The translations under genes and the position numbers were made by a program. The notes under the pieces were generated by a model. The model was not told the DNA's origin, made no database searches, and saw only the letters and a program-made list of their open reading frames with translations. This document shows positions 45,025 through 53,076 of a stretch of 64,000 nt of DNA, piece after piece. Within the stretch, counting starts at the first letter, position 1, and each line of letters begins with the position of its first letter. Source of the DNA: Saprospiraceae bacterium (lineage in GTDB: Bacteria > Bacteroidota > Bacteroidia > Chitinophagales > Saprospiraceae); NCBI GenBank assembly GCA_016714985.1, contig JADKBS010000011.1, forward strand, positions 124,001 to 188,000, written 5' to 3'.

Positions 45025-45495
45025 ATGAACATTTTCGTAGCAAAACTGAATTTCGACACGCAAGAAGATTACCTGCGTGAAGTTTTTGAAGAGTATGGCG
45101 AAGTCACTTCGGCTTCAGTCATCACAGACAAGTTTACCGGCAAATCAAAAGGCTATGCTTTTGTTGAAATGCCCAATGATGAGGAAGGAGAGAAAGCAAT
45201 TGCGGAGTTGAATGACAGCGAAATTGACGGACGCACCATCGTAGTGAAGAAAGCTGAGCCTCGTGAAGCTCGTGGCGGCGGCGGCGGCGGAAGCCGTGGC
45301 GGCGGCGGTTACGGCGGCGGCGGCGGAAGCCGTGGCGGCGGCGGCGGTTACGGCGGCGGCGGTGGCCGTGGCGGCGGAGGTTACGGCGGCGGCGGCGGAA
45401 GCCGTGGCGGCGGTGGCGGTTACGGCGGCGGCGGCGGAGATCGTCGTGGCGGCGGTGGCTACGGCGGCGGCGACCGCGGTGGAAGCCGTTGGTAA
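45025..45495 (+). CDS. Glycine-rich RRM RNA-binding protein
   Basis: This 156-residue protein has one RRM (residues 1-80) with RNP2 'IFVAKL' and RNP1 'KGYAFVEM', then a low-complexity tail of GGGGYGG and SRGGG/RGG units with few other residues. Such proteins bind RNA and single-stranded nucleic acid and often act in cold adaptation or as RNA chaperones; the RGG tail could promote condensate formation. The GGC-rich coding repeat contrasts with its AT-rich leader. A strong terminator follows. Confidence 0.93.
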   Translation: MNIFVAKLNFDTQEDYLREVFEEYGEVTSASVITDKFTGKSKGYAFVEMPNDEEGEKAIAELNDSEIDGRTIVVKKAEPREARGGGGGGSRGGGGYGGGGGSRGGGGGYGGGGGRGGGGYGGGGGSRGGGGGYGGGGGDRRGGGGYGGGDRGGSRW

Positions 45496-45523
45496 TTCAA
45501 CGCTAATACAAGATACTTTGAAT

Positions 45524-45557
45524 AAAAAAGCCCCGGAGTTCGCTCCGGGGCTTTTCT
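45524..45557 (+). terminator. Rho-independent terminator
   Basis: AAAAGCCCCGGAG (45526-45538 region) pairs with CTCCGGGGCTTTT (45543-45555) and is bordered by A and T runs. It serves the RRM gene and could also act on the convergent fbp gene, whose stop lies just beyond it. Confidence 0.9.
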
Positions 45558-45561
45558 GTTT

Positions 45562-46560
45562 TCAGGCACTGTACTTCTCCACAAAGGCCTTCATCTCATC
45601 CACCATTTCCGGACTGCCCATCGCTACCGTCACCCGCTGGTGCAGGTCGCTTGGTTGAAGGTCGAGCACCCGCTCCAATTGGCAGGTGATGGCCTTTCCA
45701 CCAGCTTGCTCCACGACAAAGCCAATTGGGTTGCACTCATAAAGCAAGCGCAATTTGCCCTTTGGGTACTTGCGGGTATTAGGATACAGGAAAATACCGC
45801 CTTGGAACAGTATGCGATGGATATCGCTGACCATAGAGCCAATGTAACGGAGCTGCATGTTGCTGTCTGAGCAATGGTCAATATAGCGGCGCATTTCGAT
45901 GTCGAACTTGAGGTAGTAACCTTGGTTCAGCGAGTAATAATTGCTGCGCTTGGGAATCTGGATGTTCTGGTGCGAAAGGCAAAACTCCCCAATGGTCGGG
46001 TCGAGCGTAAAGCCATTCACGCCGTTGCCCGTGGTATAAACCAAAATGGTGGAAGTACCGTACAGCACATAACCAGCCGCTACGAGGTTCACTCCTTTTT
46101 GAAGAAAATCAGCCTCTGTTATTGGCCCCTTAGTATCGCTCACCCTGCGGTAGATGCCGAAAATGGTACCGACGCTCACGTTCACGTCAATATTGGAAGA
46201 CCCATCGAGCGGATCCATCACCACAACATACTTGCTCTCCTTACCGTGCAAGGCTGGCAAAGGGATAAATTCTTCATTTTCTTCTGAAGCGATGCCAGCA
46301 CATTCCCCACTGTTACGCAAGCATTCAATCAATTTATCATTGGCGTAAATGTCGAGTTTCTGCACAGTATCACCATGCAGGTTCTCGTTGCCAACGGCAC
46401 CTAGGATGTTCAAAAGTCCCGCCTTGTTGACTTCCCGGTTCACGATTTTGGCGGCTACGCCAATGTCACGGAGCAGTCCGGTGAGTTCGCCCGTGGCGAA
46501 GCTATGCTCCTGCTGCCGACGAATGATGAACTCGTCGAGGGTAATGATTCGGTTTTGCAT
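45562..46560 (-). CDS. fbp: Class 1 fructose-1,6-bisphosphatase
   Basis: This 332-residue gluconeogenic enzyme hydrolyses fructose-1,6-bisphosphate to fructose-6-phosphate. The metal-binding signature 'VMDPLDGSSNIDVNVSVGT' lies around residue 115, with the upstream Glu pair in 'ASEENEEFI' and the C-terminal 'LLYECNPIGFVVEQAGGKA' substrate loop. Length and motifs match the class. The start ATG at 46560 precedes 'QNRIITLDEFI', as in homologues. A 36-bp perfect inverted repeat lies just upstream. Confidence 0.95.
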   Translation of the reverse strand: MQNRIITLDEFIIRRQQEHSFATGELTGLLRDIGVAAKIVNREVNKAGLLNILGAVGNENLHGDTVQKLDIYANDKLIECLRNSGECAGIASEENEEFIPLPALHGKESKYVVVMDPLDGSSNIDVNVSVGTIFGIYRRVSDTKGPITEADFLQKGVNLVAAGYVLYGTSTILVYTTGNGVNGFTLDPTIGEFCLSHQNIQIPKRSNYYSLNQGYYLKFDIEMRRYIDHCSDSNMQLRYIGSMVSDIHRILFQGGIFLYPNTRKYPKGKLRLLYECNPIGFVVEQAGGKAITCQLERVLDLQPSDLHQRVTVAMGSPEMVDEMKAFVEKYSA

Positions 46561-46580
46561 AATGGTTAGATAGTTAGAGG

Positions 46581-46657
46581 GTGAGAGATGTGAGAGGGTG
46601 AGAAAGTGAGAGGGTGTGCCTCACCCTCTCACTTTCTCACCCTCTCACATCTCTCAC
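46581..46657. repeat. Perfect 36-bp inverted repeat of GTGAGAG words
   Basis: Bases 46581-46616 are the exact reverse complement of 46622-46657, with a five-base loop (TGCCT). Each arm is built of GTGAGAG/GGTGAGA words. It lies between the stop of the esterase gene and the start of fbp. It can fold as a very stable RNA hairpin or DNA cruciform. The same words form the tandem array at 25496-25583. Confidence 0.9.
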
Positions 46658-46660
46658 ACA

Positions 46661-47392
46661 CTAAAAACGAGAGTCCAGGTAATACGGCAACATCGCCCGC
46701 CAAGTAGGCCAGTCGTGGCGCATGTCAGGGCCCCAGATGTCGAGTTCGTGGGCGATGCCCTTGGATCCCAGAATCGCAGATAGTCTCTTGCTGGCGTCGG
46801 GGCTTTCGTAGGCACCGCTTCCAGTTACGATATGGCAATGTTGTTTGCTGCGCAAAATGGGCAAAAAATAGTCGTCGTTCAAATTTGGCAAGTACGACAC
46901 TGGGCTGTTGAAATAAACGTCCTCGTCGTAGTAACCGTCGGTGTATTCCTGCAGTTCGTACATACCGCTCATGGCAATCACGCCATCAATCAGGTCGGGG
47001 CGCTTGAAATACAAATTGGCAGAATGCAGGGCGCCCAACGAGGCACCTGTCACGTAGATGGGCGTGTCAGGGCTTGTCTTGCTCTTGATGAACGGCACTA
47101 CCTCGTTGTAAACATAGCTGTTGAACTGCGTGTGGCGAATGGCCTTGTGGCGGGGGTGCATCTTGTTGTTCAGCCAAGATTCGGAATTAATGCTGTTGAT
47201 GGAAAACACTTTGCATTTACCACTGTTGATTTGGTTTTCCAGCACATCCATCATCAGGAAGCGCTCATACTCTAAAAAATCCGCAGCAGCAGTGGGCAGC
47301 ATGAGCAGCGCAAAGCCGTAGTTTCCCCACATTCCGATTTCCATGTTCTTGTTGAGGGAAGGACTGTACCATTGATGGATTTCTCTGTGCAT
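46661..47392 (-). CDS. Putative esterase (alpha/beta hydrolase)
   Basis: This is an about 243-residue cytosolic hydrolase of the putative-esterase/S-formylglutathione-like family. The nucleophile elbow 'VTGASLGALHSANLYFK' (Ser, GASLG) lies at about residue 118; the acid and His are probably in 'SGAYESPDAS' and 'GPDMRHDWPTW' (His near the C-terminus). The substrate is unknown. The frame extends to 47455, but its first 21 residues are encoded by a short-word repeat (TCGAGTT), so Met 47392 is preferred. Confidence 0.85.
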   Translation of the reverse strand: MHREIHQWYSPSLNKNMEIGMWGNYGFALLMLPTAAADFLEYERFLMMDVLENQINSGKCKVFSINSINSESWLNNKMHPRHKAIRHTQFNSYVYNEVVPFIKSKTSPDTPIYVTGASLGALHSANLYFKRPDLIDGVIAMSGMYELQEYTDGYYDEDVYFNSPVSYLPNLNDDYFLPILRSKQHCHIVTGSGAYESPDASKRLSAILGSKGIAHELDIWGPDMRHDWPTWRAMLPYYLDSRF

Positions 47393-47394
47393 TT

Positions 47395-47440
47395 CGTTAA
47401 GTTTCGAGTTGTGAGTTACGAGTTGCGAGTTGGGCACTGC
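47395..47440. repeat. CGAGTTG heptamer array
   Basis: CGAGTTG TGAGTTA CGAGTTG CGAGTTG runs in tandem just upstream of the esterase start. If translated from the longer start it yields 'NSQLVTHNSKL', which looks artificial. Confidence 0.7.
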
Positions 47441-47490
47441 CAAACCGCTCGGCACAAAGATATTTACCTAAGTTTGTCCGCCAAAATTTA

Positions 47491-47620
47491 GTTTGCAGTT
47501 CGTCAGTTGGCAGTTTAATGTAAGTTGGCAGTTGTTTAGTCTTTTAGTCAGTGCAAGGCATTTGACTTCAAGACCGTAAGACTTTATGACTGACTGCAAA
47601 CTGCCAACTGCCAACTGACC
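47491..47620. repeat. GGCAGTT/AACTGCC nested inverted repeat
   Basis: GTTTGCAGTTCGTCAGTTGG.. (47491-47536) pairs with CTGCAAACTGCCAACTGCC.. (47593-47618). An inner TAGTCTTTTAGTCA / AGACTTTATGACT pair is nested inside. It lies between the divergent esterase and ABC-exporter genes and again has a 7-base rhythm. Confidence 0.75.
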
Positions 47621-47637
47621 AATTGTCGAACTTCAAA

Positions 47638-49461
47638 ATGCAGCATCTATTTTTTCTAAATAAATTCTTCTACCAATACCGCAGGCGTTTCCTGTTGGGT
47701 ATCCTTTTTATTTTCATTTCCAACTACTTCCAAGCCCTGCAGCCCCAGATGATCCGTCAAGCGCTCGACCTCGTGGTGGAGAACATCGCCCTCTACCGCA
47801 TTTACGATGGCTTTGAGGTTCAAAAACAGGTGTTCTCGCATTTTGGTAAGGTTTTGCTCTACTTCGGCGTGGTGGTGCTGGTGTTGGCACTGCTAATGGG
47901 CTTTTTCCTGTTCCTCGTCCGGCAGACCATCATCGTAATGTCTAGGCTGATTGAATACGATTTGCGTAAAGAAATATTCCAGCATTACGAAAACCTCCAC
48001 CTTGCTTTTTACAAGAAAAACGCAACGGGCGACCTGATGGCCCGTGTGATGGAGGATGTTTCGAAGGTGCGCATGTACATCGGACCAGCCATCCTCTATG
48101 GCATCAACCTCGCCTCGTTGTTCACCCTCGTCATCATTTCCATGCTTCGGGTAAACGTGACGCTTACCCTTTGGTCGCTGCTGCCGTTGCCTATTTTGTC
48201 GGTTTCCATCTATTACGTGAGCAGTTTGATCAACCGCAACAGCACCAAAATCCAGCAGCAGCTATCCAAACTGACCAGTGTTTCCCAAGAGGTTTTTAGT
48301 GGCATCCGAGTCGTTAAAAGCTATGTACAGGAGGCTCCAATGGGCCAATATTTCAAGGAAGAAAGCCAAGCCTACATGGACAAATCGCTGCGGCTGGCTC
48401 GTGTGGACTCCCTCTTTCACCCCACCATGCTCGTTTTGATTGGCCTCAGCACCATCATCACGGTTTATGTCGGCGGGCTGGAAGTGGCCAAGGGCAACGT
48501 CACCACGGGCAATATCGCCGAGTTCATCATCTACGTGAACATGCTCACCTGGCCTGTCACCAGCCTCGGCTGGATTAGCTCCCTCATCCAACAAGCCGCC
48601 GCTTCGCAAAAACGCATTAATGAGTTCCTGGGCACTGCTTCAGAGATTGTGAGTCCACAGTCCACAGTCCACAGTCCGCAGCCCCCCCAATCCGCAATCC
48701 GCAATCCGCAATCCGCAATCCCTAGCATCCAGTTTCAATCCGTCTCCTTCACCTACCCCGACACGGGCATCGTGGCGCTGCGCAATATCAGCTTCGAACT
48801 AAAGGCCGGGCAAAAAATGGCCATTATCGGGCGGACCGGCTGCGGTAAGAGCACCATCGCCGAACTGCTGGTGCGGCTCTACGACGTGACCGAGGGGCAG
48901 ATACTGGTAGATGGTTTGGACATCCGGCAGCAAAACCTCGCTGCCTTGCGCCAGCGCATCGGCTATGTGCCGCAGGACGTGTTCCTCTTCTCCGACACGG
49001 TGAGCAACAATGTGCGCTTTGGCCGACCCGATGCCTCGCAGGAGGAGGTGGAACTGTTCACCAAGCACGCCGCCATTTACGAGGAAATCGCTGGCCTACC
49101 AGAGGGCTTCGAGACCGTGGTGGGCGAGCGGGGCGTCACCCTCAGCGGCGGCCAAAAACAGCGGGTGAGCATCGCCCGTGCCCTCATCAAGCGCCCCGAC
49201 ATCGTGCTGCTCGATGACTGCCTTAGCGCCGTGGACGTGAACACCGAAAAGCGCATCCTCGGCTACCTCGCCAACGACATTGCCGACAAGACCGCTATCA
49301 TCATCACCCACCGCATTTATTCTCTCATTGAGTTCGATAAAATCATCGTGCTGGACGATGGCTGTATCGTGGAGGAAGGGACGCACTCGGAACTGCTGGG
49401 GAACAAGGGGTATTATTGGGAGCAGTTTGAGAAGCAAAGGGTGGAAGGATTGGAGGTATGA
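47638..49461 (+). CDS. MsbA-like ABC exporter with repeat-encoded linker
   Basis: This is an about 607-residue half-transporter: six-helix exporter domain (about 15-330) and nucleotide-binding domain (about 360-600) with Walker A 'IGRTGCGKSTIAELL', Q-loop 'GYVPQDVFLFSD', signature 'LSGGQKQRVSIARAL', Walker B 'IVLLDDCLSAVD' (catalytic acid position holds D followed by C) and H-loop 'IIITHRIY'. It likely exports lipid or drug substrates as a homodimer. The linker between the domains carries a repeat-derived stretch (48650-48724). ATG 47638 is preferred to TTG 47623. Confidence 0.92.
   Translation: MQHLFFLNKFFYQYRRRFLLGILFIFISNYFQALQPQMIRQALDLVVENIALYRIYDGFEVQKQVFSHFGKVLLYFGVVVLVLALLMGFFLFLVRQTIIVMSRLIEYDLRKEIFQHYENLHLAFYKKNATGDLMARVMEDVSKVRMYIGPAILYGINLASLFTLVIISMLRVNVTLTLWSLLPLPILSVSIYYVSSLINRNSTKIQQQLSKLTSVSQEVFSGIRVVKSYVQEAPMGQYFKEESQAYMDKSLRLARVDSLFHPTMLVLIGLSTIITVYVGGLEVAKGNVTTGNIAEFIIYVNMLTWPVTSLGWISSLIQQAAASQKRINEFLGTASEIVSPQSTVHSPQPPQSAIRNPQSAIPSIQFQSVSFTYPDTGIVALRNISFELKAGQKMAIIGRTGCGKSTIAELLVRLYDVTEGQILVDGLDIRQQNLAALRQRIGYVPQDVFLFSDTVSNNVRFGRPDASQEEVELFTKHAAIYEEIAGLPEGFETVVGERGVTLSGGQKQRVSIARALIKRPDIVLLDDCLSAVDVNTEKRILGYLANDIADKTAIIITHRIYSLIEFDKIIVLDDGCIVEEGTHSELLGNKGYYWEQFEKQRVEGLEV
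48650..48724 (+). repeat. In-frame short-word repeat inside ABC exporter
   Basis: The first half is AGTCCAC x3 and the second AATCCGC x4, both 7-base words, separated by a seven-C run. The 75-bp stretch keeps the reading frame and encodes about 25 linker residues including 'PQSAIRNPQSAI', nearly the same peptide as the guaA insert. Homologues usually have a short linker here. Confidence 0.8.
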
Positions 49462-49559
49462 GGTATGGCTATCTTTCGGAATCTATCCATTGCTGCGCAA
49501 AAAATTCCTGCAAAATGCGGTGCCGAAAACGCCAAGTAGCGCCTGATTCCAATTAGTCA

Positions 49560-50441
49560 TCATTCCCGTTTAAAATACTCATGCCCAGCACTGTCTATAT
49601 ATCCAAACTTATTGGGCGCATATTCCACTTTGGCTAAATCGCCTCTGAACTGGCCAATGGATAAGTACTTCGGCTCAATTACATACTGGTGAAATGAATA
49701 CCCACGAAAATCAATGTATCCCCATTTATTACTTTTTTTCACGCCTATTTCAGCGTCAAAGCATTTTGGGTAATCATCGTAGGTCTTGAACATTTTTATT
49801 GCATCATACTCAAACTTAAACAAGGTATCTTTCTGGTCTGTAAAGATATATAGATCGCCATCATGAAAAATGGCAATTTTTCCTTGCTTATAAATAGCGG
49901 TCAATTGATAATCAATGGAAATGATGGAGTCGAAAACAGCTTGAATAGTGTCTGAAATTTGGATATTCGTGCCTTCCACCCTTTTATAGGGCTTAAAAGC
50001 AAATCCATATTTACCGTCTTTTTTAAAAACAAAGCGTGGAGCATCCAGCGGCTCTAAGCAGTTCCTGAAAATTCCGCCACATAAATCAACACCATATTTT
50101 GGCCTTTTGCCCTTGTCATCAATCCCAAACGCTTGCTTCCCTTTTTTTACTTTGGCCCTGCCGAACATAAACTCAGTGGCCTCCTTGTACTTGGCCTTGA
50201 TCACAAGCTTGCCAGTGTGGTCAATATAGCCATATTTGCCTTTGAGTTTGATTAATCCTCTGTGGCCATAAGTTGGAAAGGCCGCTTCGTATTTTGGCTC
50301 AACAATCACCGTGTGATTGCAGTCCATGTAACCCCATTTTCCGTTTTCTTCAAAAGGAATCAAGACGAATTCGAGGCGTTGGGCAGTAGTTTCTAACAAG
50401 CCAAAAATAAGGACCAGGTAAAGCAGCGTGGTACGTTTCAT
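49560..50441 (-). CDS. WG-repeat protein
   Basis: This 293-residue exported protein (signal 'LLYLVLIFGLLETTAQ') contains at least four WG-type repeats, for example 'GKWGYMDCNHTVIVEPKYE', 'GKYGYIDHTGKLVIKAKYKE', 'NKWGYIDFRGYSFHQYVIE' and 'NKFGYIDSAGHEYF'. Such repeats form a beta structure, probably for binding, but no enzymatic function is established. It is convergent with the ABC exporter; the gap holds no terminator I can see. Confidence 0.88.
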   Translation of the reverse strand: MKRTTLLYLVLIFGLLETTAQRLEFVLIPFEENGKWGYMDCNHTVIVEPKYEAAFPTYGHRGLIKLKGKYGYIDHTGKLVIKAKYKEATEFMFGRAKVKKGKQAFGIDDKGKRPKYGVDLCGGIFRNCLEPLDAPRFVFKKDGKYGFAFKPYKRVEGTNIQISDTIQAVFDSIISIDYQLTAIYKQGKIAIFHDGDLYIFTDQKDTLFKFEYDAIKMFKTYDDYPKCFDAEIGVKKSNKWGYIDFRGYSFHQYVIEPKYLSIGQFRGDLAKVEYAPNKFGYIDSAGHEYFKRE

Positions 50442-50572
50442 AACTGAACTGTTTTAGTTTCATAACCGCTTCAAGTTAAAGTAAAGTTTCAAATCCAGGT
50501 GTGACGCCTTATCAGATGTCATGGGAATGACTAATTTAAGTGAAATTTCTAGCTATCAAATTGCACACATTA

Positions 50573-51073
50573 TCAATCGTCACTCAAATAAATCCTATCC
50601 TCCTCCCCCAGCAATCGCACCACCCGATACACCGTCGCCCCGAACTCTGCTTTCTTCAGCTCATGCTCCCATACCCGCACCACCCGCCAGCCTAAGCTTT
50701 CTAGTTGGGCGTTCACCTCCCGGTCACGCTGCATGTTCCGCTCGATTTTCGGAATCCAGAAGGCGGCGTTGCTCTTGATTTTTTCCTTTTTGTGCCGCCA
50801 GTCGTAGCCATGCCAGAAGTCGCCATCCACGAAGAGTGCGATTTTCTGCTTCGCAAAAACGAGGTCGGGCTTGCCGGGCAGTTTTTTGTCGTGACAGCGG
50901 TAGCGGTAGCCAAAGTGCCAGAGGGCCTTGCGCAGCGCCACCTCCGGCTTAGAGTTCGTCGAACGAATGCGCCCCATCAGCTCCGACCGTTGCGGGGTGG
51001 TGTAGAAGCCGGCTTCTTCGTTGAAGCGGGGGACTTTTATCTTTGGTTGGGAATATGGCTTTTGCTGCGCCAA
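50573..51073 (-). CDS. Vsr-like DNA mismatch endonuclease, orphan
   Basis: This 166-residue protein belongs to the very-short-patch-repair nuclease fold. The core is 'MGRIRSTNSKPEVALRKAL', 'GKPDLVF', 'ALFVDGDFWHGYDW' and 'FWIPKIERNMQRDREVNAQL'. In E. coli Vsr the segment at FWH contains zinc-binding Cys residues; here these positions are Asp, Asp/Trp and His, so the zinc site seems absent. The catalytic Asp in 'KPDLVF' is kept. No cytosine methylase (dcm) lies nearby, so the T/G repair role is uncertain and general nicking or phage-defence use is possible. Confidence 0.85.
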   Translation of the reverse strand: MAQQKPYSQPKIKVPRFNEEAGFYTTPQRSELMGRIRSTNSKPEVALRKALWHFGYRYRCHDKKLPGKPDLVFAKQKIALFVDGDFWHGYDWRHKKEKIKSNAAFWIPKIERNMQRDREVNAQLESLGWRVVRVWEHELKKAEFGATVYRVVRLLGEEDRIYLSDD

Positions 51074-51114
51074 AGGCTTTTTTTGTAAAAATGCAAAAAA
51101 ACCATCAAATTAAT

Positions 51115-51993
51115 TCAGAATCGCCTTGAAATGCTTACGACGGGTATTGGTAAAAAGTCCAACACGGGCATGAGTAGGCCAATATCGTAGATAAGGGATT
51201 TGACTTTAAAGGTTAGGCCCGTGATATTGGCCAATTCCATGAAGAAGGCGGGGTGCCTTGCAAATTCAGTATAGTACATGACTTTTTTCTTGCTCAACTT
51301 ACCGCCTAGACTAAATATCCATTCGCCCAGATAATATTCACTAAATCCACTGCCCGCAACTCGGCCAAGAAGTAGGTTAATAAACCTCTTTTTATCGCCC
51401 AATGTAAGCACACCGAAGCCACCAGCGAATAATTCTGGGCCGGACTTGAAGCTACCTTCTTTCACAAATCCTACGCCCATTGCCAATCCGACACCACCGT
51501 GGGCATGTTTACCAATCCTTATGGTTGTCTTTGCATCCAAAATGGCGAGGTTAAGCAGTCCCGCCGGAATCACTGCACCGCCAATGGTAATATTATCCGT
51601 CACCCCGGCATGAAATCCGTTGTACAATAGCATTACATTCCTGTATTCGGTATCGCCTTTTGGCAAACTAAATGCTGTGGAGTTTAGGAATATGCGCTCG
51701 ACATATTTTCCTGCGATGGTGTCAAACTTGATTTTCGGGCGACCCAAATAATAATGGATGATGGTTATTTCGTCCTCAAAATAAGTCTCCTGACCACCAT
51801 CCCTGAACGCTACTGTTAGGGTTGAACTGTCAATTTTGATAAGATAACCAGACATGGTATCCCCTCCCGATGTAAACACCACCGCCTTAACGTTTTCATT
51901 CATTAATGATTCAAAGCGAATGGTATCAGATTGGGCCATTAATGATGCACTCACGGCAATTGCCAAGACGAATATTAGTAAAGCGTTTTTCAT
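51115..51993 (-). CDS. Secreted beta-barrel-like hypothetical protein
   Basis: This 292-residue protein has a signal peptide ('ALLIFVLAIAVSASLMAQ'), then an SH3-like small domain ('VVFTSGGDTMSGYLIKIDS', 'DEITIIHYYLG') at about 35-90, and a barrel-like region with repeated Gly-rich turns ('GGVGLAMGVGFVKEG', 'GPELFAGGFGVLTLG') ending 'VVSISRRF'. No family is recognised. It probably sits in the outer membrane. Confidence 0.72.
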   Translation of the reverse strand: MKNALLIFVLAIAVSASLMAQSDTIRFESLMNENVKAVVFTSGGDTMSGYLIKIDSSTLTVAFRDGGQETYFEDEITIIHYYLGRPKIKFDTIAGKYVERIFLNSTAFSLPKGDTEYRNVMLLYNGFHAGVTDNITIGGAVIPAGLLNLAILDAKTTIRIGKHAHGGVGLAMGVGFVKEGSFKSGPELFAGGFGVLTLGDKKRFINLLLGRVAGSGFSEYYLGEWIFSLGGKLSKKKVMYYTEFARHPAFFMELANITGLTFKVKSLIYDIGLLMPVLDFLPIPVVSISRRF

Positions 51994-52032
51994 GGTAAAA
52001 TATAATGCCTAGCAAAATTAACTAGTTGAAGC

Positions 52033-53043
52033 TCAACAAAAAAACCAAAAATCAATACCCGTTTTCATCCCCAATTCATTTAAATAAGCAGTAATCACCG
52101 CCTGTTCCTCGGTTGCAGCCACCGCCACAATCACCTGCGCACCAGGCAGTTGCGCCAGCACCACATAGCTTTCCATTTTCACGTTGTCTATAATATGGCC
52201 CCATTTACTCGGCTGGTCGCAAACCCAACGAAATGGGGCATTTTCATTGCGCAGCAACGCCGCCAAACGCTTGCCCTTGCGCCCTGCGCCCCAAAGCACG
52301 AGCGGGCGTGTTTCATCGTAATCTGTTTTTAAAAACCAATGTGTTTTTAATTCCAAAAAACTATGGTCGAGGTATTTTTCTTCTACCCGACTGGCACGGT
52401 CGGGACGCTCCCGCCAGTGGTGGAGCAGTTCGGTCGTGGCCACGATTTTGCAACCTACATGGCGAAGCCGGAAGGTGAGGTCGTAATCTTCGGGGTAAAC
52501 ATCTTCCTGAAAGGCCGCTGCTCGTTCCAAGTCACTGCGCCAAGCCATCCAGACGGGCGAGGGCAGCACGTTTTCCCGGTAAATCGCTTCAAAATGGCAG
52601 CCCGAAGCAGCCAAGCCGTTGAGCCAAGCCTCGTAGCGGCGGAAGCCCTCCCCCACCCCGTTTTCCCCGAAATATTGGATGGAACCCGTTGCGACATGGC
52701 CTTCCCCATGCTCCAACAGCATTTTTTTCATCAAAGCCAAGCGGTTGGGCGGCATGATGTCGTCGCTGTCCATGCGGGTGATGAGTTGGCCAGTGGCCTG
52801 TCGGTAAGCGAAGCGGTTGGCGGGCGAGACGCCTGTTTTGCCCAATTCATCGTCGTTGTGGAAAAAGCGGATGCGGGGGTCCCGCTTGGCGTAGGCTTGC
52901 AGGATGTCGGGACTGGCGTCGGTGGAGAAATTATTGACGGCGATGAGTTCCCATTCCTGCTCGGTTTGCGCCAAGATGCTTTCGAGGCACTCCGCCAAAT
53001 AAGGGGCGGTGTTGAAGGTGGGAATCAGAATGGAAATGGTCAT
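52033..53043 (-). CDS. Family 2 glycosyltransferase with C-terminal extension
   Basis: This 336-residue GT-A enzyme has 'ISILIPTFNTAPYLAECLESI' at the start, the nucleotide-sugar/metal motif 'RMDSDDIMPPNRL' (about 95), and a WRER-like 'HHWRERPDR' (about 215). A C-terminal part contains 'LWGAGRKGKRLAALL' (about 260), like the sugar-O-methyl or nucleotide-binding modules appended to some GTs. It probably builds a surface polysaccharide. Met 53043 is chosen over 53073 because the domain starts there. Confidence 0.9.
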   Translation of the reverse strand: MTISILIPTFNTAPYLAECLESILAQTEQEWELIAVNNFSTDASPDILQAYAKRDPRIRFFHNDDELGKTGVSPANRFAYRQATGQLITRMDSDDIMPPNRLALMKKMLLEHGEGHVATGSIQYFGENGVGEGFRRYEAWLNGLAASGCHFEAIYRENVLPSPVWMAWRSDLERAAAFQEDVYPEDYDLTFRLRHVGCKIVATTELLHHWRERPDRASRVEEKYLDHSFLELKTHWFLKTDYDETRPLVLWGAGRKGKRLAALLRNENAPFRWVCDQPSKWGHIIDNVKMESYVVLAQLPGAQVIVAVAATEEQAVITAYLNELGMKTGIDFWFFC

Positions 53044-53076
53044 TTTCGCCGAATTTGCGGCAAAAATGACCATTTT

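Noticed and set aside
45263..45658. 131-codon frame made almost only of Ala and Val
   Set aside because: It is the shifted reading of the GGC-rich Gly/Tyr tail of the RRM protein.
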